Positions 1 to 8,364 of a stretch of 64,000 nt of DNA are shown in pieces. The notes under the pieces are model-generated. The model saw only the letters and a list, made by a program, of their open reading frames with translations, was not told the origin of the DNA and did no database searches. Origin of the DNA: Sphingomonas sp. PP-CE-3G-477 (GTDB taxonomy: Bacteria > Pseudomonadota > Alphaproteobacteria > Sphingomonadales > Sphingomonadaceae). The DNA is taken from assembly GCF_003050745.1 (NCBI RefSeq), contig NZ_QAOF01000001.1:310001-374000 (forward strand). Direction: 5' to 3'. Every line of letters starts with the position of its first letter. Position 1 is the stretch's first letter. Position numbers and translations under genes: made by a program.

Positions 1-172
1 GGAACTCGGCCAGGAGATCGCCCGCCTCTATCCGACGCTGCCGGTCATGCTGACCAGCGGCTACAGCGAGGTTCTCGCGCAGAGCGGTACGCACGGGTTC
101 GATCTGCTGCACAAGCCGTATTCCATCGATGCGCTGTCCCGGGCCCTGAGGAAGGTGTCGCGACCTCGGTGA
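1..172 (+). CDS. Response-regulator receiver domain, C-terminal end only
   Basis: The window opens inside a reading frame (first full codon at base 2) that runs 56 residues to a TGA at 170-172. It shows the end of a CheY-like fold: a MLTSGYSEV stretch (beta-4 with the conserved Ser/Thr) and HKPYSIDAL (the conserved Lys-Pro after beta-5). The phosphoacceptor Asp lies before the window. Such an ending, closing within a few residues of the last helix, is typical of a receiver at the C-terminus of a hybrid sensor kinase, but a stand-alone regulator is equally possible. Partial at the 5' end. Confidence 0.8.
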   Translation, partial: ELGQEIARLYPTLPVMLTSGYSEVLAQSGTHGFDLLHKPYSIDALSRALRKVSRPR

Positions 173-273
173 CGCGGGCAGGAGCCTGTTCGTCGGCGCG
201 AGGCACCGCGCGCGGTGAGCTCAACCTCCGGGCGAAGCCACGGAAACATCGGTCCATCCCCGAGTTGGTTCGG

Positions 274-301
274 ATCGTGCATCGCGCATCGTGCATCGTG
301 C
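274..301. repeat. Four tandem 7-bp units (ATCGTGC/ATCGCGC)
   Basis: Four head-to-tail copies of a heptamer, three ATCGTGC and one ATCGCGC, sit 29 bases before the start of the haloacid dehalogenase gene. No function is apparent; it may be a slippage-prone tract in the 5' leader. Confidence 0.7.
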
Positions 302-329
302 ACCATGCTTCGCCCGGAAGGCCGCACTT

Positions 330-1010
330 ATGACCAGACGCCCGTTGATCGTATTCGACGTCAACGAGACGTTGCTCGACATCGACAGCCTCGAACTGCT
401 GTTCGCCGAAATCTTCGCGGCCCCGGCGCGCATGCGCGAATGGTTCGCACAGCTGATCCTGTATTCGCAGTCGCTTTCGCTCGCGGGACTTTATGTTCCG
501 TTCGGAACGCTGGGAGGCGGTGTGCTGCGGATGCTCGGTCAGGTTCACGGCGTCGCGGTGACCGACGACCACGTCCGCGAGCTTGGCAGGCTGATCGCGG
601 ACATGCCCGTGCATGCGGATGTTGCCGCGGGCCTGACATTGCTTAGGGACGCCGGGTTTTCGTTGGTCACGCTCACCAACTCGCCGAAGGGTGTCGGGCC
701 GGACGCGCTCGACAAGGCAGGGCTGGGATCGATGTTCGAACGGCGTTTCACGGTGGATACCGTGCGAGGGTTCAAGCCGGCGCCTGCAACCTATCGCCAC
801 GTCGCCGATGCGATGGTGGCGGTTCCGCGCGATACGTGGCTGATGGCGGCGCATACCTGGGACACGATCGGCGCGCAGTCGTTCGGGTGGAACGCGGCAC
901 TGATCACGCGCCGCGTGAACGCGCCGCTGCCGATCGACGGTGTTCCGCAGCCTACGCTCATCGCCCACGACGTCGAGGATGCGGCGCAGGCGATCGTGTC
1001 CCGACCGTAG
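330..1010 (+). CDS. Haloacid dehalogenase, type II (HAD superfamily)
   Basis: 226 residues, close to the usual length of L-2-haloacid dehalogenases. Motif I is FDVNETLLD near the N-terminus (nucleophile Asp, with the Asn-Glu-Thr of the type II group), motif II is in VTLTNSP, and a lysine follows in RGFKPAP. These enzymes hydrolyse 2-haloalkanoic acids through an aspartyl ester in the cytosol; the natural substrate here cannot be read from sequence. I chose the ATG at 330 over an upstream in-frame codon at 291 because a GGAAG ribosome site sits 9 bases before it and HAD proteins begin just before the nucleophile strand. The C-terminal acidic motif reads AAHTWDTIGA, with His before Thr-Trp-Asp as in the family. 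Confidence 0.85.
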   Translation: MTRRPLIVFDVNETLLDIDSLELLFAEIFAAPARMREWFAQLILYSQSLSLAGLYVPFGTLGGGVLRMLGQVHGVAVTDDHVRELGRLIADMPVHADVAAGLTLLRDAGFSLVTLTNSPKGVGPDALDKAGLGSMFERRFTVDTVRGFKPAPATYRHVADAMVAVPRDTWLMAAHTWDTIGAQSFGWNAALITRRVNAPLPIDGVPQPTLIAHDVEDAAQAIVSRP

Positions 1011-1086
1011 CGTCGCCGCAAGGCTTCCCGGCAGGACGAGACCGGAACGCGTGGATTGGCACGACAAGCGTGCTATGGCCGCGCGC

Positions 1087-1407
1087 ATGTCGAACATCCG
1101 CAGCAATACCGGTACCGTCGAGGTCGACGGCATCTCATACGACTGGCAACTCCAGCGCGAGCCGCAATGGTCCGATGCCGAAGGCTGGAAGGGCATGATG
1201 GTGTCCTTGCGCGAGAAGGATACCCAGCGGGAGGCGGTGCTGGAATTTCCTGCGCCCAAACGCCTCTTGAAGGGATTGCCGCGGGGGCGGCTCCAGATCG
1301 ACGATCCGACCATATCCCGTGGCGTCAGGGCAGCGTTGCTCGCGGGATGGGAGCCGATGTCACGTGGCAAGCCGATGATCTTCACGGTAGACGCCGAAGG
1401 GAATTAG
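1087..1407 (+). CDS. Conserved small protein of unknown function
   Basis: 106 residues from the ATG at 1087; another ATG at 1075 adds four residues and cannot be excluded. The protein is soluble, rich in charged residues, with no signal peptide or membrane segment. It contains a short beta-rich N-terminal part (VEVDGISYDWQL) and a basic middle (KRLLKGLPRGRL). I do not recognise the family. It stands alone between the dehalogenase and the CxxCxxCC protein, with gaps of 76 and 90 bases, on the same strand. Confidence 0.6.
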   Translation: MSNIRSNTGTVEVDGISYDWQLQREPQWSDAEGWKGMMVSLREKDTQREAVLEFPAPKRLLKGLPRGRLQIDDPTISRGVRAALLAGWEPMSRGKPMIFTVDAEGN

Positions 1408-1497
1408 GGTTTCCGCCCCCGCGTGGAAATCAAGACGTCGCCGGGTTCGCCGTGCCGACCTGTTCCCAAGTCCCCAGCAAAGGACCGCCCCAAGCGG

Positions 1498-2058
1498 ATG
1501 CACACCGACACCGACCTGGAAACCACGCTCCTGGGGCCGGTCCTGGCGGATCGCGCATGCGGCGATTGCACGGTGTGCTGCACCGAACTCACGGTCGATA
1601 CGCCCGATTTCGCCAAACCGGCGGGAACACCCTGTATCCACCTCTCGGGACGAGGGTGCGGTATTCACGCCGTCCGTCCCCGCATTTGCCGGACCTGGTT
1701 CTGCGCGTGGCGACGGATCGCCAGCCTGCCCGATGACGCTAGACCGGATCGGTCGGGCCTTCTCGTGTCGCTCAACTTCGTCAAGGCGCCGCAGAACTGC
1801 TTCGAAGGTGTGTCGATCAACGTCCGGGTGCTTGCCGGCAGCAACGCGATCGAGAACGGCATGGCTGCAACGGTACTCGACAGCGTGTGCGATCAACTGA
1901 TCCCCGTCTGGTTCAGCGACGGATCGAAGAAAATGTTGATGCATCCCGATAACGATGTCGCCCGCCTCGTCCTTTCGGGTGACGCCGCGCCGCACCATCT
2001 CCGCGACGAAGTGGCCGCATGGCGCGAACGCTACGGTGTATTCGCCGCCAAGGGCTAG
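1498..2058 (+). CDS. YkgJ-type CxxCxxCC cysteine-cluster protein
   Basis: 186 residues. Near the N-terminus is CGDCTVCC, the signature of the YkgJ/UPF0153 family, proposed to chelate zinc or iron; further cysteines follow at the GCGIHAVRP and ICRTWFC stretches, giving the usual eight or so conserved cysteines. The cellular role of the family is not established. The ATG at 1498 was preferred to an in-frame codon at 1423 because the family begins only about 20 residues before the cluster. Cytoplasmic; no export signal. Confidence 0.8.
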   Translation: MHTDTDLETTLLGPVLADRACGDCTVCCTELTVDTPDFAKPAGTPCIHLSGRGCGIHAVRPRICRTWFCAWRRIASLPDDARPDRSGLLVSLNFVKAPQNCFEGVSINVRVLAGSNAIENGMAATVLDSVCDQLIPVWFSDGSKKMLMHPDNDVARLVLSGDAAPHHLRDEVAAWRERYGVFAAKG

Positions 2059-2184
2059 ATAAGCGGAAGACGAGGAAATCGCTTCCGGAACGGCGCCGCG
2101 CAAGGCGGTCGTTCTGCAATCGCTGACGTCGTTTCAAAGGGGGATTGCAAGCCATACGACGTCGCCCCGCAACCCCCCAGCCGC

Positions 2185-2919
2185 TCAGATCTGCGCGACG
2201 CCGCCGTCGACGAACATCTCGCTGCCGGTCATGAAGCTGCTGTCCGCGGACGCCAGGAACGCGGCAGCGGCGGCGATCTCGGCGGGTTCGCCGACCCGGC
2301 CGATCGGGGTGCCCGCGCCCATTTCCGTCATCGCATCCTCGCCGACCACCTCCAGCGCGAGTTCGGTCTTGGTCGGTCCCGGCGACAGCACGTTGATGCT
2401 GATGCCGGTGCCGCGGAGATCGAGCGCCCAGCTGCGCGCGAAATTGCGGATCGCGGCCTTGGTCGCGCTGTAGACGCTGAACCGCGGCGTTCCCATCACG
2501 CTCGTGCTGGAACCGGTGAGGATGATCGAGCCGCCCGCGCGCATCAGCGGCAGCGCCTTCTGCACCGTGAACACAAGGCCCTTCACGTTGACGTCGAACG
2601 TCCGGTCGTAATGCTCGGGCGTGATCTCGCCGAGCGGGACGAGCTCGCCGGTGCCGGCATTGGCGAACAGGATGTCGAGCGAACCGCGCTCCGTCCTGAC
2701 CGTCTCGTACAGGCGATCGAGATCCGCCATGTCGGAGACCGAGCCGCTGATCGCGCGGGCATTCTCGCCGAGTTCGACGAGCGCCGCGTCGAGCGCCGCC
2801 TGGCGCCGCCCGAAGATGTAGACGAACGCGCCCTCTTCGATGAAGCGCTTGGCCGATGCGAGGCCGATCCCGCTACCGCCGCCGGTCACGATCGCCGTCT
2901 TGCCGTTCAATCTGTCCAT
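2185..2919 (-). CDS. SDR-family NAD(P)-dependent oxidoreductase
   Basis: 244 residues, classical short-chain dehydrogenase length. The cofactor motif is TGGGSGIG near residue 13, the structural NAG motif is present (FANAGTG), the catalytic Ser is in LTGSSTS and the YSATK motif supplies Tyr and Lys. The substrate is unknown. It is divergent from an HxlR regulator starting at 3007, and the 87-base gap carries an inverted repeat, so the regulator very probably controls this gene. Such HxlR/oxidoreductase pairs usually answer electrophiles such as quinones or aldehydes. Confidence 0.9.
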   Translation of the reverse strand: MDRLNGKTAIVTGGGSGIGLASAKRFIEEGAFVYIFGRRQAALDAALVELGENARAISGSVSDMADLDRLYETVRTERGSLDILFANAGTGELVPLGEITPEHYDRTFDVNVKGLVFTVQKALPLMRAGGSIILTGSSTSVMGTPRFSVYSATKAAIRNFARSWALDLRGTGISINVLSPGPTKTELALEVVGEDAMTEMGAGTPIGRVGEPAEIAAAAAFLASADSSFMTGSEMFVDGGVAQI

Positions 2920-2976
2920 CTGATGTCTCCGTGTTTGCCAAGACTGCTAGCTGGCGGCGTGCGCACCCATCGACAA

Positions 2977-2998
2977 GTATGCACCTTTTGGTTAGTAC
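2977..2998. promoter_or_regulatory. Candidate HxlR operator
   Basis: The gap between the SDR and hxlR-type genes contains the inverted repeat GTA-N3-ACC-TTTT-GGT-N3-TAC. A second small inverted repeat, GTTAG-N6-CTAAC (2991-3006), overlaps it and abuts the HxlR start codon. A 16-base stretch from 2983 matches 13 of 16 bases upstream of the second HxlR/QorB pair (24355-24370). Binding is inferred, not shown. Confidence 0.5.
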
Positions 2999-3006
2999 CT
3001 CCTAAC

Positions 3007-3381
3007 ATGACTTCGCCACCTCCGACCGACGGCTTCACCTGCGGCCTCGACGTCACGCTCCGCATCATCGCCGGCAAATGGAAGCCGCTCATCCTGTATT
3101 TCCTGTTGCAGCGGCCCAACCGCTACGGCGAACTCAAGCGCGCGGTGCGCGGCGTCAGCGACAAGATGCTGATCCAGCAGTTGAAGGAGCTGGAGGCGGA
3201 CGCGGTGCTGACGCGGACCGATCACCACGAGGTCCCGCCGCGGGTCGACTACACGCTGACGCCGATGGGCCGCAGCCTCGCCGAGGCGCTGGCACCGCTG
3301 TGTACCTGGGGAACCGAGAACATGGCGGAGGTCACGCGGGTATTCGCCGAACGCGATGGCTGGCAGCGCGAGGCGGGCTGA
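3007..3381 (+). CDS. HxlR-family transcriptional regulator
   Basis: 124 residues, normal HxlR length. It opens with a single Cys (FTCGLDVTL), as redox- or electrophile-sensing HxlR members often do, followed by the winged helix: GKWKPLILYFL, RYGELKRAV, the recognition helix in GVSDKMLIQQLKELE, and the PPRVDYTLT wing. It probably represses the divergent SDR and its own gene through the repeat at 2977-2998. The ATG at 3007 was chosen because the long upstream extension in frame is only the antisense of the SDR gene. Confidence 0.88.
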   Translation: MTSPPPTDGFTCGLDVTLRIIAGKWKPLILYFLLQRPNRYGELKRAVRGVSDKMLIQQLKELEADAVLTRTDHHEVPPRVDYTLTPMGRSLAEALAPLCTWGTENMAEVTRVFAERDGWQREAG

Positions 3382-3399
3382 CCCACACTCGCGCCGCGC

Positions 3400-4356
3400 T
3401 CAAGCCGCCTTGGCGCGGCGTGGCAGTTTCCAGTTCGGGCGGACGAAATGGCAGGTATAGCCGTTCGGCTTGCGCTCGAGATAATCCTGATGCTCGGGCT
3501 CGGCTTCCCAGAAATCGCCGACCGGGGAGAGTTCGGTCACGACCTTGCCCGGCCATAGGCCCGATGCCTCGACGTCGGCGATCGTGTCCTGCGCCACCGC
3601 CTTCTGGTCGTCGTCGGTGTAGAAGATCGCCGAGCGATAGCTGGCGCCGCGATCGTTGCCCTGCCTGTTGGCCGTGGTCGGATCGTGTATCTGGAAGAAG
3701 AATTCGAGCAGCGTGCGGAAATCGGTGCGCGCCGGATCGAAGACGATCTCGATCGCCTCGGCATGGTTGCCGTGACGGCGATACGTCGCGTTGGCGATCT
3801 CGCCGCCGGAATAGCCGACGCGCGTCGAGACGACACCGGGCAGCGCGCGGATCAGGTCCTGCATGCCCCAGAAGCAGCCACCGGCGAGCACTGCGCGCTC
3901 GGTTCTGGCCGGGACCTCCTCGACCTGATCGAGATACGCGGCATAGCCTTGCGCCGCCATCTCGCCGCGCGGGACGAACCGCAACGCTGCCGAATTGATG
4001 CAGTAGCGCAATCCGCCGCGGCTGCGTGGGCCGTCCTTGAAGACATGCCCCAGATGGCTGTCGCCGTGCGCCGAGCGGACCTCCGTGCGCGGGATGAGCA
4101 TCGACCAGTCGCGCTTCGACCTGACGTTCGCAGGCTCGATCGGTCGGGTGAAGCTCGGCCAGCCATAGCCGGACTCGTATTTGTCGGCGCTCGCGAACAG
4201 CGGCTCACCCGAGACGATGTCGACATAGATGCCCGCGTCCTTGGTGTGCAGCAACGCGCCGGAGCCGGGACGCTCGGTCGCGTTCTCCTGCGTCACCCGG
4301 TATTGTTCGGGCGTCAGCGCGGCGACGGCGTCTTCGGTCTTGCGGTAGTCGGTCAT
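3400..4356 (-). CDS. msrBA: Peptide methionine sulfoxide reductase MsrB-MsrA fusion
   Basis: 318 residues with two domains in B-then-A order. MsrB (about residues 1-140) has SGYGWPSF and the catalytic-Cys motif RYCINSAAL; MsrA (about 150-310) has the GCFWG catalytic motif and a C-terminal region with EHQDYLE. Together they reduce both R- and S-methionine sulfoxides in proteins, using thioredoxin. The MsrB half lacks the CxxC zinc ligands of form-1 enzymes: the corresponding place reads YVDIVSGEP. No signal peptide is visible, so the protein is cytoplasmic. The start at 4356 begins MTDYRKTE, the normal MsrB opening; a longer frame upstream overlaps the next gene. Confidence 0.93.
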   Translation of the reverse strand: MTDYRKTEDAVAALTPEQYRVTQENATERPGSGALLHTKDAGIYVDIVSGEPLFASADKYESGYGWPSFTRPIEPANVRSKRDWSMLIPRTEVRSAHGDSHLGHVFKDGPRSRGGLRYCINSAALRFVPRGEMAAQGYAAYLDQVEEVPARTERAVLAGGCFWGMQDLIRALPGVVSTRVGYSGGEIANATYRRHGNHAEAIEIVFDPARTDFRTLLEFFFQIHDPTTANRQGNDRGASYRSAIFYTDDDQKAVAQDTIADVEASGLWPGKVVTELSPVGDFWEAEPEHQDYLERKPNGYTCHFVRPNWKLPRRAKAA

Positions 4357-4429
4357 GGCAGCACTCCGTTGACCGGAATGTGGTAAGCCTGCCCCTTGCT
4401 GTCGAGGTGGTGGGCAGGCGGCGTTCGTA

Positions 4430-5905
4430 TCAGGCGCCCACGCCGCGTTCGTGCGCCCAGACGATTGCGGCGCTGCGGCGGTTGACGCCGATCTTCGCAT
4501 AAAGCCGGGCGACGTGGTTGCGGACGGTGTTGCGCGACAGGCCGAGCCGGTCCGAGATCGCCGCATCGTCGAGGTCCTGGCAGATCAGCTCCAGCACCTC
4601 GCGCTCGCGCTTGCTGAGATCGGCCGCGGGTGTCGCGGACCCGGTCGCGCCGCGCGGATTCCGCAAGGTCGCCAGCTTGTCCATGATCGACCGGCTGAGC
4701 CAGTTCGCGTCCTTCATCACCGCATCGATCGCCTCGACCAGTTCCAGCTCGCCGCGCCGCCGTGCCGAGATGTCCTGGTACAGCCACAGCACGCACGGCG
4801 CTCCGTCGACGCTGATCCGTTCGGCGGACACGAGGCAGTCGAGCGCCTCGCCGGCCTTGTGCAGCAACTGCACGTCGCGGCTGCGGAAGCCGCCATGTTC
4901 GCCGATCTCGGTTTCGAGCTGCTGGCGCTGCGCGGCATCGTTCCAGAGCTGCAGGTCGTCGGCGATGCGGCCGATCACCGCGCGGTCGGTGTAGCCGGTC
5001 AGCGCCTTGAACGCCGCGTTGACCTGGACGATGCGGTTGTCGCCGCCTTCGGTCACGACCATCGCGACCGGCGCCATCTCGAATACCGAGGCGAAGTGGC
5101 GCTCGCTCGCCTTCAGTGCATGTTCCGCGCGCCGCCGCGGCTCGAGATCGGCGAAGGTGAACAACAGGCAATCCTGATTGGCGACCTCGATCGGCTGCCC
5201 GGCGAGGATGACCAGCGTCTTCTCGCCGCCGGCGAGCGGCAGTTCAGCCTCGAGCTGCGGGATCGTCTTGCCCGCTGCGACGCAATCCTTGACGAACGCC
5301 TTGCGGTCGACCTCCGCGAGAAAGTCGAAATCGAACAGCGTCTTCCCGACGATCTGGTCGCGCGCATAGCCCGACAGGTCGAGGAAACCCTGGTTGACGA
5401 GCACATAGCGCTGGTCGGCGACGCGGATGATCAGCGCGGGGGCGGGGTTGGCGTGGAACATCGCCTCGAACCGGTCCTCCGCGTCGAACCGTTCGGAGAC
5501 GTCGTTGATGACGAGGCCCAGGCAATCGGGCTCGCCGCCATCCTCGTCCATGACGATGTCGCGCACTTGGTGGACCCAGCGCGGTTCGTCGGCATCGACC
5601 GGCGCGACCTCGACGATCAGGTCGGGGAAACTCTGCCCCGCGAGCAGGCGCATCAGCGGATAGTCCCGCCGCGGCAGCTTGCGACGATCCCGGTAGCGCA
5701 GGCTGAACCGCGTGGCATAGTCGTCCGCGGTCTGCCCGAGATCCTCGACCGCGCGGACCCCGTGCATCTTCAGCGCGGCCGGGTTGGCGCTCAGGATGAT
5801 CCCGGTCGGATCCATCAGGATCACGCCTTCGAGCAGCCCGGTCATCAGCTGTTCGAGATGGTGCAGGGTGGGGGCGTGAAGCGGTTTCGCGGGCATCTTG
5901 GTCAT
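4430..5905 (-). CDS. Multi-PAS sensor with LuxR-type DNA-binding domain
   Basis: 491 residues. Three PAS-like segments are visible: about 15-125 ([19 protein letters not shown]), 145-255 ([27 protein letters not shown]) and 270-385 ([27 protein letters not shown]). The last 65 residues are a LuxR/GerE helix-turn-helix ([12 protein letters not shown], then [21 protein letters not shown]). There is no kinase or receiver domain, so it is a one-component regulator sensing a ligand, redox state or protein partner directly. No PAS carries the NCRFLQ flavin-binding motif of a LOV domain. Targets are unknown. It stands alone between the Msr gene and a divergent stress-protein group. Confidence 0.87.
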   Translation of the reverse strand: MTKMPAKPLHAPTLHHLEQLMTGLLEGVILMDPTGIILSANPAALKMHGVRAVEDLGQTADDYATRFSLRYRDRRKLPRRDYPLMRLLAGQSFPDLIVEVAPVDADEPRWVHQVRDIVMDEDGGEPDCLGLVINDVSERFDAEDRFEAMFHANPAPALIIRVADQRYVLVNQGFLDLSGYARDQIVGKTLFDFDFLAEVDRKAFVKDCVAAGKTIPQLEAELPLAGGEKTLVILAGQPIEVANQDCLLFTFADLEPRRRAEHALKASERHFASVFEMAPVAMVVTEGGDNRIVQVNAAFKALTGYTDRAVIGRIADDLQLWNDAAQRQQLETEIGEHGGFRSRDVQLLHKAGEALDCLVSAERISVDGAPCVLWLYQDISARRRGELELVEAIDAVMKDANWLSRSIMDKLATLRNPRGATGSATPAADLSKREREVLELICQDLDDAAISDRLGLSRNTVRNHVARLYAKIGVNRRSAAIVWAHERGVGA

Positions 5906-6076
5906 CCCGTTTCAGCGCCGTGAAGCGCTTCGGGTTCCGGTCGAGCCGGCATAAATCTACCAATGGCCCCGGTACTTGCGCACCAATTCCGAATTCGCCG
6001 AAACGCGCGCGAACTGAACGGATCGGGCACCGAGACTGTTGAGGCACCTGTACCATTATCGAACAGGAGCCTCATC

Positions 6077-6346
6077 ATGAACCTCATCATCCTTCTCGTC
6101 GTCGGCGGACTCATCGGCTGGGTCGCCAGCATGATCATGCGGACCGATGCGCAGCAGGGCGTCTTCCTCAACGTCGTCGTCGGCATCGTCGGTGCGTTGC
6201 TTGCCGGCTTCCTGATCACGCCGCTGATCGGTGGCGCATCGATCATGGACGGCGCGCTCAACATCCAGTCGATCCTGATCTCGCTGGTCGGCGCGGTGAT
6301 CCTGCTCGCGATCGTCAACATGTTTCGTCGCGGTACGGTGCGCTGA
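6077..6346 (+). CDS. GlsB/YeaQ/YmgE-family small membrane protein
   Basis: 89 residues with three hydrophobic helices: an N-terminal LIILLVVGGLIGWVAS, a middle VVVGIVGALLAGFLI and a C-terminal ILISLVGAVILLAIV. This is the transglycosylase-associated / YeaQ family of stress-induced inner-membrane proteins, whose biochemical role is not settled. An AGGAG ribosome site precedes the ATG at 6077. It heads a run of four short plus-strand genes and minus-strand neighbours that all look stress-related. Confidence 0.88.
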   Translation: MNLIILLVVGGLIGWVASMIMRTDAQQGVFLNVVVGIVGALLAGFLITPLIGGASIMDGALNIQSILISLVGAVILLAIVNMFRRGTVR

Positions 6347-6414
6347 GCGAACGGAAGGGCACGCTCGCGTCGCCCTCCCACACCCCGGAAAATACAGACA
6401 CTTAGGAGAGTGCA

Positions 6415-6726
6415 ATGACCGTTCGAGTTATCCTGGCATGCGGCGCGATGCTGCTGGCCTCCGGCGCCGTCGCGCAGACCGCGACGCATACCGGCGCGCA
6501 CAATCCCGCGGTCAAGGCGAGTGCCGCCGCCCACGTCACCGCCCCCGCCAGCGGTGCCAATTCCTTCTCGGAAGACCAGGCCCGCGGTCGGCTGACCAAG
6601 GCCGGCTATCGCTCGATCTCGCGTCTGGCGAAGGACAAGGACGGCGTCTGGCGGGGCACGGGAACCCGCGGCGGCAAGACGGTCCATCTCGGGCTCGACT
6701 ACAAGGGCAACGTCTCGTCGCGCTGA
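6415..6726 (+). CDS. Small exported protein, PepSY-like
   Basis: 103 residues with a clear Sec signal peptide (MTVRVILACGAMLLASGAVA, cleavage after AVA-Q predicted). The mature part is Ala/Thr-rich, then FSEDQARGRLTKAGYRSISRLAKDKDGVWRGTG, which resembles a periplasmic PepSY-like small domain. A strong AGGAG ribosome site lies before the ATG. It follows the YeaQ-like gene by 68 bases and precedes the YflT-like gene by 23 bases, suggesting co-transcription. Function unknown. Confidence 0.8.
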   Translation: MTVRVILACGAMLLASGAVAQTATHTGAHNPAVKASAAAHVTAPASGANSFSEDQARGRLTKAGYRSISRLAKDKDGVWRGTGTRGGKTVHLGLDYKGNVSSR

Positions 6727-6749
6727 ACCAATTCGATAGGAGAGAGACC

Positions 6750-7385
6750 ATGACCAAGACCATCACCCGCCTGTTCGACGACTATTCGGACGCGACCGCG
6801 GCGCTGCACGACCTTGAACGCCTGGGCGTGCCGCATGATTCCATCAGCATCGTCGCGAACAACGCCGATGGCGCGCACGGCGACGCAGCCACGTCGCTCG
6901 GCGACGTCAACGATCACGGCGATGTCAGCCGTGGCGTCTCGACCGGTGCTGCTGTCGGTGGCGTCGGCGGCCTGCTGGCAGGGCTGGGCCTGCTCGCGAT
7001 CCCCGGTCTCGGTCCGATCGTTGCGGCCGGGTGGCTGGCATCGACGGTCGTCGGCGCAGGCATTGGTGCTGCCGGTGGAGCCGCGACGGGAACGATCGTC
7101 GGCGCCCTGAAGGATGCCGGCCACTCCGACGACGAGGCCCACGTCTATTCGGAAGGCGTCCGCCGTGGCGGCACGCTGCTCAGCGCGCGTGTCGACGATA
7201 GCCTGGCAACCGAGGCCGAAGTGGTGCTGGACCGCAACCGGTCGGTAGACGCATCGACGCGTGGCGGCGCCTATCGTCAGGACGGCTGGTCGGCGTTCGA
7301 CGACACCGCCCCTGCCTACAGCCGCGACGAAGTAGCCGCCGAGCGTGACCGCTATCGGTCCACGCCGACGTCGACGACCTACTGA
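6750..7385 (+). CDS. General stress protein 17M-like (YflT domain), glycine-rich core
   Basis: 211 residues. The first 45 residues (ITRLFDDYSDATAALHDLERLGVPHDSISIV) match the YflT / general-stress-protein-17M fold. A long Gly/Ala-rich hydrophobic stretch, about residues 65-125, could span or associate with the membrane. The region around 130-155 (DEAHVYSEGVRRGGTLLSARV) is typical of the family, and the tail is hydrophilic with many Tyr, Ser and Asp. Family members in other bacteria are induced by heat, salt and envelope stress; no biochemical role is known. AGGAGAG precedes the ATG at 6750, and a strong terminator follows. Confidence 0.82.
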   Translation: MTKTITRLFDDYSDATAALHDLERLGVPHDSISIVANNADGAHGDAATSLGDVNDHGDVSRGVSTGAAVGGVGGLLAGLGLLAIPGLGPIVAAGWLASTVVGAGIGAAGGAATGTIVGALKDAGHSDDEAHVYSEGVRRGGTLLSARVDDSLATEAEVVLDRNRSVDASTRGGAYRQDGWSAFDDTAPAYSRDEVAAERDRYRSTPTSTTY

Positions 7386-7391
7386 TACGAC

Positions 7392-7430
7392 GACACCGCC
7401 GACCTGCCAAACAGGTCGGCGGTGTCTTTC
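7392..7430 (+). terminator. Intrinsic terminator of the 6.0-7.4 kb stress operon
   Basis: A 15-bp perfect stem (GACACCGCCGACCTG and its complement) with a 5-base loop, seven bases after the YflT-like stop codon and followed by TTTC. It can also end transcription from the minus-strand gene at 7449. Confidence 0.85.
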
Positions 7431-7448
7431 GCATCGCGATGACGACGC

Positions 7449-7703
7449 CTAGAGCGGGTCGGGCGCGCTTTTGTCCTCTTCGCGCAGGAGCGTGAGCAGT
7501 TCCTCCACCTCGTCCGGGCCGTAGGTCAACGACATGTCGTCGATTTCGATCTCGACGGAAGCCCGATCGGCCCTGGACCAATCCTCCAGGATTTCCGCGC
7601 AGTCCGACAGGCTGCCGCGCGCGACGACGTCCCGCGCCGAGCCCTCGTCCTGGTCAGCCGTTCGATAGATCGTAGCCGGTTCGCTCAAGGGGTAGGTCGT
7701 CAT
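7449..7703 (-). CDS. Small acidic protein of unknown function
   Basis: 84 residues, strongly acidic (VEIEIDDMSLTYGPDEVEELLTLLREED), no membrane segment or export signal. I do not recognise the family. It is transcribed toward the terminator at 7392 and lies 71 bases after the DUF892 gene on the same strand, so the two may share a transcript. Confidence 0.65.
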   Translation of the reverse strand: MTTYPLSEPATIYRTADQDEGSARDVVARGSLSDCAEILEDWSRADRASVEIEIDDMSLTYGPDEVEELLTLLREEDKSAPDPL

Positions 7704-7774
7704 GGTTTCCGCTTCCGTCCTCTACCTGGATCGCATCAACGCCCGCCGACATGAAGCCAGCAGGCGATCGAGAG

Positions 7775-8278
7775 TCATTCGTCTTCGGCGTCGATGTTGA
7801 CGGTCGTCTCGGCGAGCTTCGTCATATATTCGTCGCCACCGTAGATATCCTTGGTCGCCGCGCTGAGCTTCTTGTGGTCGTCCTTGAGCCCGAGCGCCTT
7901 GGCGTACGCCGTCGCCGTGCCAAACCCGGCGATCCCGTAATGCGTCATCCGCTGATATTGTGCGATGATCATCACATCGAGCAACGGACCCTTCTCCGGA
8001 CCTTCCTCGAGAACATGCTTGGTGGCTTCGGCGACCAGGCCTTCCATGCCCTTGCAATGCTCCTTCGAGACCTTCTCGTCGTTCGACGCGATCAGGTCCT
8101 TGAGCAGGTCGGTATGCGTCTCGATGTCCGCCTGCGACTTGGTCAGCATCTCCTTCAGCGACGCGTCGCTCGCCTTGGACGTGATCTTCTTCAGGACCTT
8201 CTTCATCTGGTCGTTCGCGGACCACAGATCCTTCAGTTCGTCGGTGTAGATTTCCTGGAGATCTTCGGGTGCAGACAT
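7775..8278 (-). CDS. DUF892 ferritin-like protein (YciE/YciF family)
   Basis: 167 residues, mostly helical, the length of YciF-type proteins. It opens with LQEIYTDELKDLWSANDQM, the family signature; metal-ligand candidates include the Glu of YTDEL and the ETHTDLL and QYQRMTHYGIAG stretches where ferritin-like di-metal ligands sit. Members are expressed under osmotic and stationary stress in many proteobacteria, but the reaction is unknown. AAGAGGA precedes the ATG. It belongs to the stress group spanning 6-8.8 kb. Confidence 0.88.
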   Translation of the reverse strand: MSAPEDLQEIYTDELKDLWSANDQMKKVLKKITSKASDASLKEMLTKSQADIETHTDLLKDLIASNDEKVSKEHCKGMEGLVAEATKHVLEEGPEKGPLLDVMIIAQYQRMTHYGIAGFGTATAYAKALGLKDDHKKLSAATKDIYGGDEYMTKLAETTVNIDAEDE

Positions 8279-8364
8279 GGGATCATCCTCTTGGGCTTCT
8301 ACCGGGCGGAATGCTCGGCGGCTGGTTTTGAGTTTCGAGATTGCAGTGGCGCGATACGCCGAGC

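Noticed and set aside
6003..6050. EcfG-type promoter before the YeaQ-like gene (TGAAC ... GTT)
   Set aside because: Only a partial -35 match and one base off in spacing; too weak to list.
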